NCBI RefSeq assembly: GCF_026914265.1
Contig: NC_069124.1
Coordinates: 32,015,383 to 32,079,382 of the forward strand
From: Mya arenaria
Lineage: Eukaryota > Mollusca > Bivalvia > Myida > Myidae
Direction of reading: 5' to 3'
Length of the DNA stretch: 64,000 nucleotides
Below, piece by piece: positions 36,744 through 49,100 of the stretch; position 1 is the first letter of the stretch, and every line of letters starts with the position of its first letter. The notes beneath the pieces are model-generated. The model was not told the DNA's origin. It was given only the letters and a program-made list of their open reading frames with translations, and did not search any database. The position numbers and the translations under genes are program-made.

Positions 36744-37130
36744 CATGTGAAGATTTGTGTGCCTTTTTTTGAAGCACTCCATATTCTGTTTCTTTGGTCG
36801 AGGCACACAGCTCTTCATTTAATTATAAAACATGTATAGACTCCAACAGAACTCAGCAATGAATCAATCCTAATGCATCCTTCAACAGAACAAATGGTTA
36901 GTCAATACATGTCACGCTGTGGCATAAACTAGACGCATATCGGCGACATGTTGAGCCCGTTGAAAGAGCCTTTGACACAGACATAATGCTCTTCCGTGCA
37001 ACTACAACACTGAATAACATTGTACCTAAGAGTACCCCCAGGTCTGCAGGGTTTGAGTACTCACCTTCATACGAGTACCCTCAGTCCTCACCCCGCAAAC
37101 TAGAGTGCCTACAGGTGGGTTGAGGTTGAA
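36744..37130. other. Intergenic, no gene seen
   Basis: No supported coding region or clear repeat structure. Confidence 0.3.
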
Positions 37131-37615
37131 CAGTACGTTTACCTGCGAAACTACAACTCGGCATGGTGAACCTCTTTTGAAAGTTTTTTGAAAATGCATG
37201 ATAAAGATTCAGCCCAGATAAGTCTTAGTCCGGACCAGTTCTTTCAACAGTACTCACTTTTAAATTTAACCTCTAAAGGTGACTTTGATCTTCGAGGTTC
37301 AAACTGGTTCTTGTGCATGACACGCCCTCTCAACATGATGAACCCTAATGGCAAGTTTTTTTAAAACTCTAATGCGATGTCAAGATACAGCCAGGACAAA
37401 GACAATTTCAACCTTTGACCTCTAACCTTGACCTTTGTGGTATAGTCCTGGGTCTAATGCATGACAAGTCACCTCCTCATGTTGAACCTTCTGACATGGC
37501 ATTTTTAAAAAAATAAATTAAATAATGCATGTTCAAGATACAGCCTGGACATTCTGGATTGACGCTTTTACGCACACACTCACACATAACTGCAATTTTG
37601 AACCTTAAGCATGCA
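37131..37615. repeat. Degenerate repeat units with CCTTTGACCTCTAACCTTGA
   Basis: Two to three diverged units of about 170 bp share CATGRTGAACCYT, AAGATWCAGCCNRGA and GACCTTTGWGGT words. Related in style, but not identical, to the repeat at 34.3-35.4 kb. Confidence 0.5.
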
Positions 37616-39481
37616 GGCTTGACAATATTAATATTCCTGAAAAATATCAAGTTATAACGTATCGTGTCAGAATCAGTTTATTTACATATTGCCTGTATCA
37701 GAAGAAATAAACTCAAAAATAATATTGCAAAGAAAAGGTTAATCAAGCATTAACATGAAAATAATAATATTTACAGGCATTTAGAAATTGACAAACATCA
37801 ACTGGATATACTTAAAAGTCATTAGTTCCATACCGGTAACAAGATTTGTTTTTCTTATATTTTGTACTGCTCTACTTTCTTCAACTTTCTTCAGGAAGTT
37901 ACATCAGCTTTGCTTCTAATTACAATATACTGCATAACATGCTGGCTTATAAATGAAAATAGTATTTTGTAAGAGGCAAATTTTTTAAAAATTCCCTTAA
38001 ATTTTGTTTTCAGTGCGACCCACCCTGGCTCTTGTAAATGAAGTTTTTATTTCAAATTGATTACTTAGTGCTTTAGCTGTAAATATTCCAACTTGTTTAC
38101 ATATAAATGATGTTTCAGGTTTTTTTTCTGAAAAGGGGGAACGGAGGGGTCTGGGGCCTTTGAAAAGGGGGGAAATTGTGGCATTTTAGTAAAACGGGAT
38201 TTTTTTGTGTATAATGTGCTTGTTTAACTTTTAATGTGCAAACATTTTTAGTGTGTTTAACCAGTTATGGGTGTTTTTCTTGTGAGGGAAAACCCCATTT
38301 TTTCAGTTTTGGGGTAACATTCTCAAAGTACAAGTCCTTTTTCAAACATTATGAGGACAAATGGATAAATATCAATAAAGCAGTAATTATGTCCCTCAGA
38401 AACATCATTTTATGAAATGAGATTCTTGTTATTTATATATCTTTTTTAATTAAAAATACTGAAGGGAAATTTATATTTTAGGGGGAAAACAAAGCTTATT
38501 TTCCAAGGGGATTGGGGCCGCTAAATGGCTATGGTTAATGGTCGTTAAATAAGGTAAAAACCTGTGTTTATACCTCTCCATATATATGTAAGTGTGTGTG
38601 TGTGTGTGTGCTTAATCATATTTTGTATGTTTTAGTGTATACAGTATACTAGTGTATAGAATGCAATCCTGAATTGTATGATACAATGTTTTGCTCTCCA
38701 ACAACTGTGAGAAAGAAAGGTACTTTTTTATCAAATTTCAAAACATAAGGTTAAAGCCATCACTTAAGTAAAATGGCACATTAAGATGGCACATTAAGAT
38801 CAGATGATGTTTGCTCCCAATTTGCTGATTTCTGCGTGACGAAAGAAGGAAATTAAATACTGACTATGAATCAAGATTATATCGGATTGGTTATCATTAT
38901 GTTTTGTTATCATACAATGCATCTGATATCAAATAGCTAATAAAACTTAATAGTGTCAAATTTTAATTTGTTTCAACTATCAGTATTAAATTGAATAAAG
39001 GTATGCTGAAGTTATCATCAGGAAGTAAAGACATAGAGTTCAATGATAAATTTCAATTTACCTGGTATACCAAATTTTAAATGTAAATGAACCCAAAGCC
39101 GCTAACATTTCAAACCTCATCATCATAGTTAGTTCTGTTCATACATTTTCTTCAACTTAGATTTAAAAATTGGTTCCTGTGGATGAAATAGTACCTGCAA
39201 ATAAAACAACAGTGGAGGACTTCAAGGCAGATTGTCTCTCTTATTTTTCAAAACATCTAAAGAAAAATATATATTCAGAATCATTCTTTTTCAAAAAAAG
39301 TCTTTGAAATGTGGCATCTTACAGAAAGATCCCAAATGAATTTAAGCTTCATATTAAACAAAAAGAACTGGAAACTTTAAATCACTAGAACAAAGACAAA
39401 TTAAAACAAAGAAGCAGTGTCAATTAGACATGATGAGAAACACAGAAGGATGAGATTGCACATGGTGGTGTAGACTGGTCC
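37616..39481. other. Intergenic stretch with a (TG)n microsatellite
   Basis: Contains (GT)10 at about 38591-38610. The part near 39000-39481 may hold the 3' UTR of the MCL1-like gene on the minus strand. No other coding region is supported. Confidence 0.4.
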
Positions 39482-40442
39482 CTATCTGCCCATGATAGCT
39501 GCCAATGCCCCTAGTCCACCCAGAGTTGCGGTGTACAAAAGGCCCTTCCATACTTTGTCCTCAACATTGCTTTCATCAGAGAAGTAGTCAGCAAAGCCTT
39601 CCTGAAATCAAAGATCAAGTCTTTACACAAATAAAACAATAACAATTCTTTAAAATTTCATCATTAATACAATATACCTTATTCATTTTAACAAGTCTTA
39701 TAGAATATGTTCAATGAGTATGACTTGAAATTAGTATTAGATTTCCAGCAATTTTTTAACAAGTCTATGGAAAGAACACCAGGAAGTCATCATTTCCCCT
39801 GCAGTATGGATTCAGCCAATTTAACATCTATCTTTGTATGATCTTGGGTAAGAAGTTCCTTACCCATCCATGATTATCTAATATCCAACGTCCCAACTTA
39901 TTGCCAACATATTTCCCAACAAATAGAGCTATTTTGTCATCTTGATTTGTGTTTTGTTTTCGGAAATGAGAAGTCAATCTTGCTGCAAAAGCATACACAA
40001 CTATTATTCTTCCCCAGTTTATCTGTCCATCTTCGAAGATTTCATCAGCCACATGAATAAATGTTTGAAACATGTTCCCATCATCAATATTTAACTTGTT
40101 GACCATAGATTTCAAAACGATGTCATGTCTATCCGAAACTTCTTTCACCGTTTTCCTCATTGTTTTACAGAATCTGTTGGGAGATTTTCTCTGGTTTTCT
40201 AGTCCAATGTTTTGAACAATGTCAAAGGCTATCACCTCAGCTTCTTTTCTGACACTTTCAAGCGGGGTCATAGAAGAGCCAGACGTCTGTGAGCTCTGTT
40301 CGATGTTGTTTAGTCCTTGGTTTCCAGGAAGAAGGCCCCATTTTTTGTGGATTTCAGTGAAGAGATTGTTGGAATTTTTGCCTAAAACGCCAGTACCAGA
40401 AATAGTTTTCATACCACCGTATGTTGGGCTAGTGGCGGTCAT
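39482..40442 (-). CDS. MCL1-like: MCL1-like BCL2-family survival protein
   Basis: Two exons, 40442-39864 and 39601-39482, joined in phase 0, predict 232 residues. The upstream in-frame GTG at 40511 is not a credible start. The ATG at 40442 (context ACAATGACC) is used. Motifs: a BH3-like segment at 94-106 (TMRKTVKEVSDRH), BH1 at 140-156 (INWGRIIVVYAFAARL), and BH2 rebuilt across the splice (WILDNHGWEGFADYF). A hydrophobic tail follows (about 211-230, LLYTATLGGLGALAAIM) and would anchor it in the outer mitochondrial or ER membrane. The splice inside BH2 after Trp is where BCL2 genes are usually split. Spacing and residues (RHDIVLKSMVNKLNI) resemble MCL1 more than BAX or BAK, so a survival role is inferred. 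In the BH3-like segment the usual Gly-Asp is Lys-Glu. Confidence 0.87.
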
Positions 40443-41355
40443 TGTTAATTTCACTTGGCTGAATAAAAGGAGAAAAGAAGAGGCGAAAAACCCCAAACAC
40501 TCGGTCGACACTCCTCAATCCGTTTTCGCAAAATGGCGACAATAACAAGCAGTCGTCACATATCTAACATATCTATGACTTCCGGTATCTATATTTAGAA
40601 ACGGTAAGCCCTCTTTGTTGAGGGATGCTCTCAAGATATATTGAAATTACAAAACATGTCATACATGTAACTTAAGTGATTATCTTCTAAAAACAATGTT
40701 CGAATAAAGGTATCATTCAACAAATATAGAAACTCTGTTTTCTGGTCTTATATCGACTAAATGCTGAATAAAATGGATCGCCATTCCATTAATCTTGATT
40801 CAACCCCTACCATATTTATAGAAAAATCAAAAGTACTATTTTTGTAAGGTTGACGTCACAGGAAAATACCAAGTTATTTAGATAACCGTTTGTTTCACAA
40901 TCTTGCCTTGGACTTTCGGGAAGAACAAGTAGGTACTTATTAAGGGGAAAATAATTACACTTTGTTTAATTATTGTAATAACTGATACATGATTACATGT
41001 TTAATCGTTCACAATAATCATTTTCTTGGGTTACTGTGAATCCCATTTGATTTATTGATTTGTGTCTGACTGGCTCACAATATATGTATACACCTACTGT
41101 ATAACTAAGTATACAGTAAAGATGTATATGTCGACAAAATAAAAGTAAAATCGATCAAAAAAGAAGATGTTTGACTTATTTAACATGCTTATGATACCGT
41201 CTTCAATAACGGTTTGTTAATTTATGATAGGCCTCATTTATTCACAATAGAACAGGGTATTGTTATCAGATACATGTACAATGTACACATATATACATGG
41301 ATAAAGAAACAGAACTTTATTATATTGATCCCTGTATTTTTTAGGTAAACACAGG
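40443..41355. promoter_or_regulatory. Shared upstream region of the divergent MCL1-like and BH3 genes
   Basis: About 0.9 kb separates the two start codons. A splice acceptor (TATTTTTTAG at about 41335-41344) shortly before the plus-strand ATG implies a 5' UTR exon inside this interval. No TATA box or known site is claimed. Confidence 0.4.
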
Positions 41356-41832
41356 ATGTCGGGTGCAGAATTTGCAGACCTAGTTCACGAAATGATGTAC
41401 GTGCTTAAGGACGAATTCGATGTTGGAGAAATTGACGATGGTGATGGGGACTATTGTGAAACGCCCGATGATTGCAGACATGAAGGAGATATTGTTGACG
41501 ATGAAGCAAGTCTTATTCGTGAGCAAATAGAACTAGACATAGTTCGCCCGTTAAATGTAAACGATGGTCAAGGCAATGAAGAAAACAACGTTGACATTTC
41601 TCGTGAAAGTAATGATTTTTTCGAGAATTCTTGCGAAAACAATGACCATAATTGTAATACCTTATGCGGACGAATTTTAAGATTAATGGGTGACGAAGAG
41701 AATTGTCGAGTTTTGGGGAGACACTTGAGGAACATTGGCGACGATGTATTTCACCGGCAGACAGCTAAATATATGTTTGATCTGCTTGAAGATTTGATGG
41801 AACACGATAATCTTGAAACAGGGACATTCTAA
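41356..41832 (+). CDS. Candidate BH3-only protein, 158 residues
   Basis: Single coding exon with ATG at 41356, preceded by an acceptor-like TTTTTTAG that suggests a non-coding 5' exon. Residues 1-100 are acidic and disordered-looking (about 30 Asp or Glu). Residues 118-134 (RVLGRHLRNIGDDVFHR) fit the BH3 consensus at every key place: h1 L120, h2 L124, h3 I127, small G128, invariant D129 and h4 V131. It resembles the BAK segment VGRQLAIIGDDINRR and BIM LRRIGDEF. An amphipathic helix follows (KYMFDLLEDLMEH). There is no BH1, BH2 or membrane tail, which argues for a BH3-only initiator rather than BAX or BAK. It sits head to head with an MCL1-like gene. Function is inferred from one short motif. 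An alternative is an unrelated acidic protein with a chance match. Confidence 0.62.
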   Translation: MSGAEFADLVHEMMYVLKDEFDVGEIDDGDGDYCETPDDCRHEGDIVDDEASLIREQIELDIVRPLNVNDGQGNEENNVDISRESNDFFENSCENNDHNCNTLCGRILRLMGDEENCRVLGRHLRNIGDDVFHRQTAKYMFDLLEDLMEHDNLETGTF

Positions 41833-43084
41833 GTGAATTACGGGTCCGTGCATGGCCAAAGAAGAGTTCGCCACATGTGCACTTTGCCCAAGTCGAAGGC
41901 TGTATTGACACGGTGCGTTCTGCCGTACATTTTCACTTAATTGTTGCACATGTTCAGTGATGAAAAATTTGTAGGATTGTATTATATATGTCGTATCTGA
42001 AAGATGATTCTAATGATAATTATGTACAGTTGTGATGCTTTATTTTTTATTTATGTAAATTGTTTTGTGATTAAATGTAATAATTACCAACATTTGTTTT
42101 CTGGACTGGACTGGCGGGGTAGGGGTGGGGGGAGTTCAATCGGCTCAACTTCACCTCAGAAATTCGTCGAAGAGAGAGAACACCAGACTGCAACATTTCA
42201 GAAGAAAAATAGCACTTCTCACATTTTTACCATACATGTATCGATTCTGGAGAAGGGGAGGGGGACATTTCTTAAGCTGTGTCCAGACCCCCCTACGTCA
42301 TCATCAACATTAAACCCCTGTATTCGATCCACGGGCTGCATGTAACCCCAATGCATGTTAATACGGATATCTAGTCATTCCTTAAAATAATGCTCAATTC
42401 CAATGTTTTTTTTCCGTCGTACCACCTGCAGTTTAAGGCATGTATGTTTGTGGAGGTGTGGGCCCGGGGGGTACGGGGGAAGGGTGCATTCTCCATTGAA
42501 AACAAACAAACATCCTATTACCAGTGTCCCCGCTTGAACCCGTTATGGACGAGTGAAACAATCTTCATTAAGGGAAAACAACACAGCTGTCACTTAAATC
42601 AATGACAGTATGTTATTGTTAAGGTAAGTGGTGCTAACTATATATTTAAAGGGCAATCTCTTCGAGAACAAGCTGGTTGATTGTTGTCTCAATTGGTCAT
42701 TGTGAGAGTAATTTATTGCATGTTAATGTCATTGTTGATGGAAAATGCACGTAATAAAAGGTCTGCCGACCTTAGACTAGATTGTTATAGAAGCGGCATA
42801 TTGCAATATTGAGATTGAGGTCATAACTTTGGGCATTCAAGAGAGAGGGGTGTCGAAAAGATTCAGTCCCCGAATGAGTTTATTTTTGTAAATATATCAG
42901 GATCTACATATGCCTATATAACATGCAAACGATACTAAAGATTGATTATATTATACTTTTTTTTCTTCCATATAATGCGCTGGGGGTCTTAAATTACTAT
43001 GGCTTACTTAGATCAACGAGACACTGTACGTGGTGGTAGCAAACCTATATTGTACCAATAATGTTTAAAATTATATACACATTT
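41833..43084. other. Intergenic, no gene seen
   Basis: The first part is the likely 3' UTR of the BH3 candidate. ORFs around 42004-42605 have no recognisable similarity and lie in low-complexity G-rich sequence. Confidence 0.35.
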
Positions 43085-44215
43085 GTGTATCCCTGGTGTT
43101 CAGGTGCATGGCAGACTGCTCAATCAAGAGAGCCCTGAAGGCATCGAGCGTAGGAGCTCTTACCGCTCTAGTTGACAGGAGGTTCGAGTTATTCACAGCT
43201 CTTCGAAAGAACTTGTTGGGCAATGTCTGACATGTGACACACTTCTGGTACGGCTGAGATGACCTCTGGTGCGTGAGTCGACCTTCCTGAGGTACCTAAT
43301 TGTCGTCTTGAAAATCATATGCAGACTATCGTGTTTACAACGATCGCGGCTCAATAGTAAAGAAGGTGAGGTATTTGATCATCTTGGAGACGCAACCTGG
43401 AGTTCTTGACGTGAAGTCATTGTTTAAAACGAAGCGTACGTGCTGCTCTGCGCTGTACCTGCTCAATATGTTTAAAGTGAGCGCCTGTTTGTAAGGGTCC
43501 CAGACAGTTGATGCATTTTCTAGGATTGGTCGCGGACCATGGCTTTGTATGAAGTTGATGATTTTTCTATGATTGGTCGGACCATGGCCGGCTTTGTATG
43601 AAGCTTTCTTAACTGATGTCATGGCATGCATTCCTTGATATTCATACGGTAGAAATCCGAGTGGCCGATTGACCTTGCCTTTTGAATCACCTATGTAATG
43701 CCGGTTCCAGGTGAGGTTCTTTGTCAATGTGACTCATAGATACTTGCTGGCGTCAACTACTTCACTGAGGATGTGTCCCGCATGGAGCCGGTACTGAGTG
43801 TCATATGGACACTTGTGCGTCGAGGTGCTATCCTTAAAACATAGTATTTTAAGGGGTAGGCTCATCTGCCAAGATTCCTTCCAATCCTCTAATGCAGAAA
43901 GATCCTCTTGAAGTCTGCAACTGTTTTGGCCACTGATGATTACTTTGAAGAGCTTATATATTGTCGTCAGCAAATAGCTTCGTGCTGGAGGATTGTACCA
44001 ACTCAGGGAGGTTATTTATGTAGGCTGAAATAGCAATGGGCCAAGAACTCTACCCTGTGGTACGCCGGAGAGAACACTGGCTGTATCTGATTTTTCATTT
44101 TTCACCATCAAGAACGATTTGCTGGGTTCCGGTTTCAGAGGAACGAGTGTATCTATGCAGGAGTTGACATTTTTCTTTACGGTACCCCATAATGGTCTAG
44201 TTTATGTAGAACCTT
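43085..44215 (-). mobile_element. Degraded LINE, reverse transcriptase C-terminal half
   Basis: Minus-strand reading gives broken pieces of a jockey/CR1-like reverse transcriptase: SGVPQGRVLGPLLF near 44060, a KLFADD core near 43985, QEDLSALEDWKESWQMSL near 43900, NRPLGFLPYE near 43660, ENASTVWDPYKQ near 43500 and a C-terminal APTLDAFRALL near 43130. Several frame changes and stops separate them, so this is an old copy. It is a different family from the intact LINE at 30.7 kb. Confidence 0.8.
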
Positions 44216-44407
44216 GTCGAAGGTTATGCCATAAGGGATGAGCGATTAATTTATAAAATACAAGATCTAGTGACTAAAGCATGAGTTTTCAAACAAAAAT
44301 ATGCAGCGCACAAGAATATTATTTATTTATTCGCATTGAGTTTAGTAGTAAATAACCTTTGCCGATGCTGACATAAAGCTTCGACATTTTAGGTGCATGA
44401 CGTTAAT

Positions 44408-44701
44408 ATGGCGGAAAACGTTAAAATAGATGTGGAACAAGAAAACACTGAAAACACCAATAGAAATTCCAACGAGAACGCGCCTGGTGTGACTATTGAA
44501 TCTTTAAGCGTATCTGATCAACCAGTTCGCGAAACAACACAGACAGACCATTTAAACAAACAGCTTTTATCGGCTTTCTTGAACAAAATAAATCAAACAG
44601 GGGTGGGTAACTCTTCTTCGTCGGAGGAGGCAGACGATTGGGAAGACCAGCCAGTGCATTGTAATTTATCAAACCATTTCTCAGAAGTTTCTTTGAATTA
44701 A
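44408..44701 (+). CDS. Small acidic protein of 97 residues, unrecognised
   Basis: The ATG at 44408 (AATATGGCGG, good context) follows a splice-acceptor-like CATTTTAG at 44385-44392. The in-frame GTG further up is not used. The product starts MAENVKIDVEQENTENTN, is rich in Asn, Glu, Ser and Thr, has a central helix-like HLNKQLLSAFLNKINQTG and an acidic SSSSEEADDWEDQP, and ends FSEVSLN. No domain is recognised and no membrane segment is seen. It could be a small host gene or the only coding exon of a longer transcript. Chance ORF status cannot be excluded. Confidence 0.45.
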   Translation: MAENVKIDVEQENTENTNRNSNENAPGVTIESLSVSDQPVRETTQTDHLNKQLLSAFLNKINQTGVGNSSSSEEADDWEDQPVHCNLSNHFSEVSLN

Positions 44702-45873
44702 TCTATGTTACTTATAAATGCCACTAGTTATTTGAACTTGTTTTAACAGTTGAACTGGAATGGAAATCGTCGAACTATCTTAACTTACAAGTCCTTATAT
44801 TTTTAAAAAATCAATATGATGACATTTGCTAAATATTTTAAAGTAATATAAAATTATTTAATCCTGAGGCTATATAAACTCCCACAATATTGTCACATTT
44901 TATGCTTTGTTTTTCATTCTGCCAATTTTGGCACACCAATTATACTAATGCATTGTGAATGTGATAAAAAAAAGAAAATTTCAGAAGTATTTTCGAAGTT
45001 AACATTGATTGACTTACAAAACTTACAAAATTAGCGGATTGTGGAAGTTTCACAAGCTAATTGTAATAATCGATACAATAAGCAGAGCTTCAGATAACTT
45101 GGGAAGGCAACTGGGTTAATACCCACCACTTTTGACAAACAATGAGATAACTGTACTCATAGGAAGCATCAGGAGTTCACATTTAGACATGTTGAAATTA
45201 AATTAGCATTCTTGATTTCTGATACTCAATTGCAATGTCAGTGTGAGGAATCACGTGACTTCTCATAATGGTCACCTCGGGTCATAACTGATGTGATCTG
45301 ACAAGAAAATGACATTAATTTCTAAATAACTTTTTTGATAAAAACTTACGAAAATCTAAGCTGTGTATTGTCAATATTTATTACTGTTTTGATAAGGCTC
45401 CATGCTGCGGGATTAAGGCATGTCAGTACAATTAACACATGTCGGTAATTAGCATCTCCACGGGAAGGCGTTCCGGGCTGGCGGAAACCCTGCTTACTCA
45501 TCCATCCAAAACTTTTCACAACAATCACAATTCCATCGTTTTAAACTTTTTGTTTTATAAGCCAAGATCTTTACGAGCTTTGCAACCAGTTACCTAACAT
45601 AATATTTTGTGTTGCATCCTTTGCTCTGTAACAAAAAATTACATTCTATTGCAGCTACCGGTGTTTCAGTATTTGACAGTTCATTTACATGACATTATTC
45701 TAAATGTTGTCCTAAAATCACTGTTGTTTTCAGTATGTTGTCTTAAAGTGTCTTATATATATATTTACACATATTTAAAGACTGAGCACCAAGTCAATTT
45801 CATGTGCCATTTGACAATATTCTTAAAATCCAAAACTGTCACCTTTGAAAACTCGGTATTACGTATGATACGT

Positions 45874-45925
<52 letters not shown>

Positions 45926-46107
45926 TACAAATTATATCCTTAATTTCCACATTCATTTCAAAATGATGGTTCTACTTTCTTTTTCATAAGTCTTATATAG
46001 CTTTATAAAGCTCTTATAGCGACTAAATTTTTATGAAATTTTATGATTTTTTGTCATGAAGTCAGCATTAAATGCTTATTTTTCTTTTGCAGAACACAGA
46101 TTCCTCA
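44702..46107. other. Intergenic stretch with (TA)n microsatellite
   Basis: A pure (TA)n run of about 49 bp lies at 45876-45924. No coding region is supported. The acceptor TTTTGCAG at 46085-46092 belongs to the first coding exon of the NMRK gene, so an NMRK 5' UTR exon lies somewhere to the left. Confidence 0.5.
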
Positions 46108-49100
46108 ATGTTTACCCAATGTAGAAAAGTGCTTGTGGTTGGGATCAGCGGGTATGCTTACACTTATTAGCCTGTGTGTTTCTCAAAGTAAAATAGTCAA
46201 GTTATTGTAATAGCCTTTGTGCCATGGTCGTTACGTTAGTGCAAAAACTAAATTACTTTCGCTAAAAACTTAGTAAACATATTGTCAAAGACAGTATGTA
46301 CAAAACACACATGTACAGCAAGGCCCATAACTCTGGCTTAACTAAATGTTGAGTTATGCCCCTTTTATACTTAAAAAAACCCCCAAAACGAGCATTGGCA
46401 TTTGCTCTGCAGTATTCTTGTCTTGAAGTACTTCAATTTGTTTCTTTTTTGAGCTAAGCAGGTCCTATGGTGGCAAGAGGATAAGTGTGTCCATTATTTG
46501 AATTATAATAATTGCAAAATATCAATTTTTCTAACATATTCAATGAACTTTGAGACTGTTTTTTCTACAAAATTTTGGGACAAGCCTTGTATTTTAGTAT
46601 TCTTTATGAAAGTAGACTGTATACTTTACAATGACATTGAACACTCTTTTATCATAGGACTACAAACAGCGGCAAGTCCACAGTGGCGAGTAAACTGGTT
46701 CAGCTGATTCCCCGGAGCCACCATGTGTGTCAAGACTATTACTACCTACCCCCAGGGGACCAGAGACTGGCTCCCATATACATAGAGAAACTAAATCACC
46801 ACAACTGGGAAGGTTTGAACATTTATGTTATCATTCTTGGTGGTTGTCAATGCTTTGCATGGACATCTTGTCATTCTGGGTTGTAAATGCATGCAACTGC
46901 TTTTAATTGTGTCCGATATGATACCATCATGCCATGCCAATGCCTGCATTCAAATATTTATTATTTGGAAATCATACAATGTTTAAGAATGCTACATGCA
47001 TTGAACCATGCATGTATACCCAGTGTTCGAAATAAGCACAAGCCCGTAAGCCCTGTACTGGTCAAATGTTTTCTGGGCTTACTTGAAATCTAGATTTTAT
47101 GTATCAGAGCTTGTTGAAAGATTTGGATGTCAAGCACTGGTGCATGTTTATCTTGGAAGTCCAATTTCGATGACTGTATACTTTCCAGTATGGCTATTCT
47201 GTCATGAATGTCTTGCATACCTTTACAGCAAAAGTCGACATGTTTAGAATGCATCATTTTGTAGCATGCATGTATCAGATGGAATAAAAAATTTGGGTTT
47301 CCGTATAAAATCGAATCTGTAAGTAAAAAAACAATTTTTCAATTCATTGGAGCAAATCGTTACACCTCTAATCTAGATATATAACTCTTCAGATTACCGC
47401 TCCCTAGAGATGGACCGGATGGTAAATGATGTGAAGACGCTCGTCTCGACGCTACAGAATACAGAAGAGGGACAGGCTTACGTGTTCATTGAGGGATTCT
47501 CAATATTTGGATGGAGGTATTCACTCGCATCTTAGATTCAGAAGAGATAATTTCACTCGTCTTTCGTAGGAAAGGTCAGGTTGCCGGACACCTACAACAG
47601 TTTTTCTAGACCTATGAAAAAAAATTGGATCTGATTTGTGCATGAATGCTCATTATGTAAAGTAGTTCAGATCCAGTTTAAACATATTGAAATGTCATGA
47701 TTTGTTTGCAATTTTGCAGCTTTGACAGACTTTAAAATGGCCCTACTGTACCTTATCTTTTTTTTGAGACCTTTGCCTTAAACAAAGATACATTATTTTT
47801 AGGCCTAAGATGCATTTCTAATGAAATCGGCTAGGGATTTAGAAATCCATGTACATAAAATGTAAATATAGTTGTTACCTTATAAAATCTATTTCAGACC
47901 GTTATCTAGTCTGTTTGACCTGAAGTATTTCCTCATGGTGGACAAGGAGACATGTTGGAATAGACGCCAGTATGTTTTACCGCTGAATAGTTAAGCTAAG
48001 AAAAATATATTCTTCAAATTGCTTATAAGCAGTTGAAATAATAATTGAAGGAATTTTTATATAATTTTACATATTATATTCGAAGTACAATATTTTGTAA
48101 TTTATTCGAAATTGGCAAAGTCGAAAATCAATGAAGAAACATGATAAATGTGATGCAAATGAGGTAATATATGTTTCTAGCCAGTTCTATTACTGTGGCT
48201 ATAATAGTTTTTCAGTTATGTCGGTAATACTTTCGAAATCAAAAATCATAAAAACAACAACAGTTTTTCCCAAGGATCAGCCAACCATATGAGTTTTTTT
48301 TCGTTTAATTCCAGATACAGGGACTACGACCCACCAGATGTACCTGGCTACTTCGAGCAGTATGTCTGGCCATTGCACGAGAAACACATGGAAGCCATCA
48401 GTGACCAAGAAGATATAGGTTTGTTATGTGTTGAGCTTATTTGTCAATCTCGTGCAAAGAAGATTTAAATGCTTATACAAGTTCCTTTCTGTGTTGGAGT
48501 TGACTTGTTCTAGTTTGCAAAAAAGTTCGGTAATATAGCTGTTAATGTTAGTTTAGACTAGTTTTCGTTGAGAAATATTTGCTAAGACTAAGTAAATAAA
48601 ACATGTAAAATTGATAAAATTAAGTTTTAGTCAAGGCTGTTGATTTAATATGGAACCTTGATTCGATCTTCTTTCGGCTGTTTTTAAAGCAAATAGTTTT
48701 TCCTTAGCATTTCTGTTATGCCATCCTTGTTCAAAACCTTGCTTAAAACCTGTTAACATGAAACTTTGTTCTCTTTTTAAGGCATAAAAAAAATACATTT
48801 GGTTTGAGGTAAACCCGACTCTACCTATTAAATAGGCGCCAGTTAAATAACAAAACAAAAAAAAATGTATATATATATATTTTTTTAAATACCTGTTTTA
48901 ATATATACTTTAAAACCTTTAAAGCTTTATAGAGAAGATTACTTTAACACCTTTTGGCCTTATAATGACAAAGTGCATTTGACAGGCTTGTGCCGTAACT
49001 CTGTAAACATATTTCTTGAGATAAGTCCCTTGACATATGTCTCGTATATTTCCAGTCTATTTAGGAAACACTGACAGCCTTGAGGACAGAGTAAACCGGA

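Noticed and set aside
40443-40511. Upstream start giving 23 more residues on the MCL1-like protein
   Set aside because: The codon is GTG, not ATG. The downstream ATG has a better context and gives the usual family layout.
41356-41832. First exon of a BAX/BAK-type multidomain protein rather than BH3-only
   Set aside because: No BH1 or BH2 follows in any plus frame nearby, and there is no good splice donor before the stop.
41683-41949. Minus-strand ORF opposite the BH3 candidate
   Set aside because: Antisense shadow with no recognisable features. The plus-strand frame has the BH3 match and good start context.
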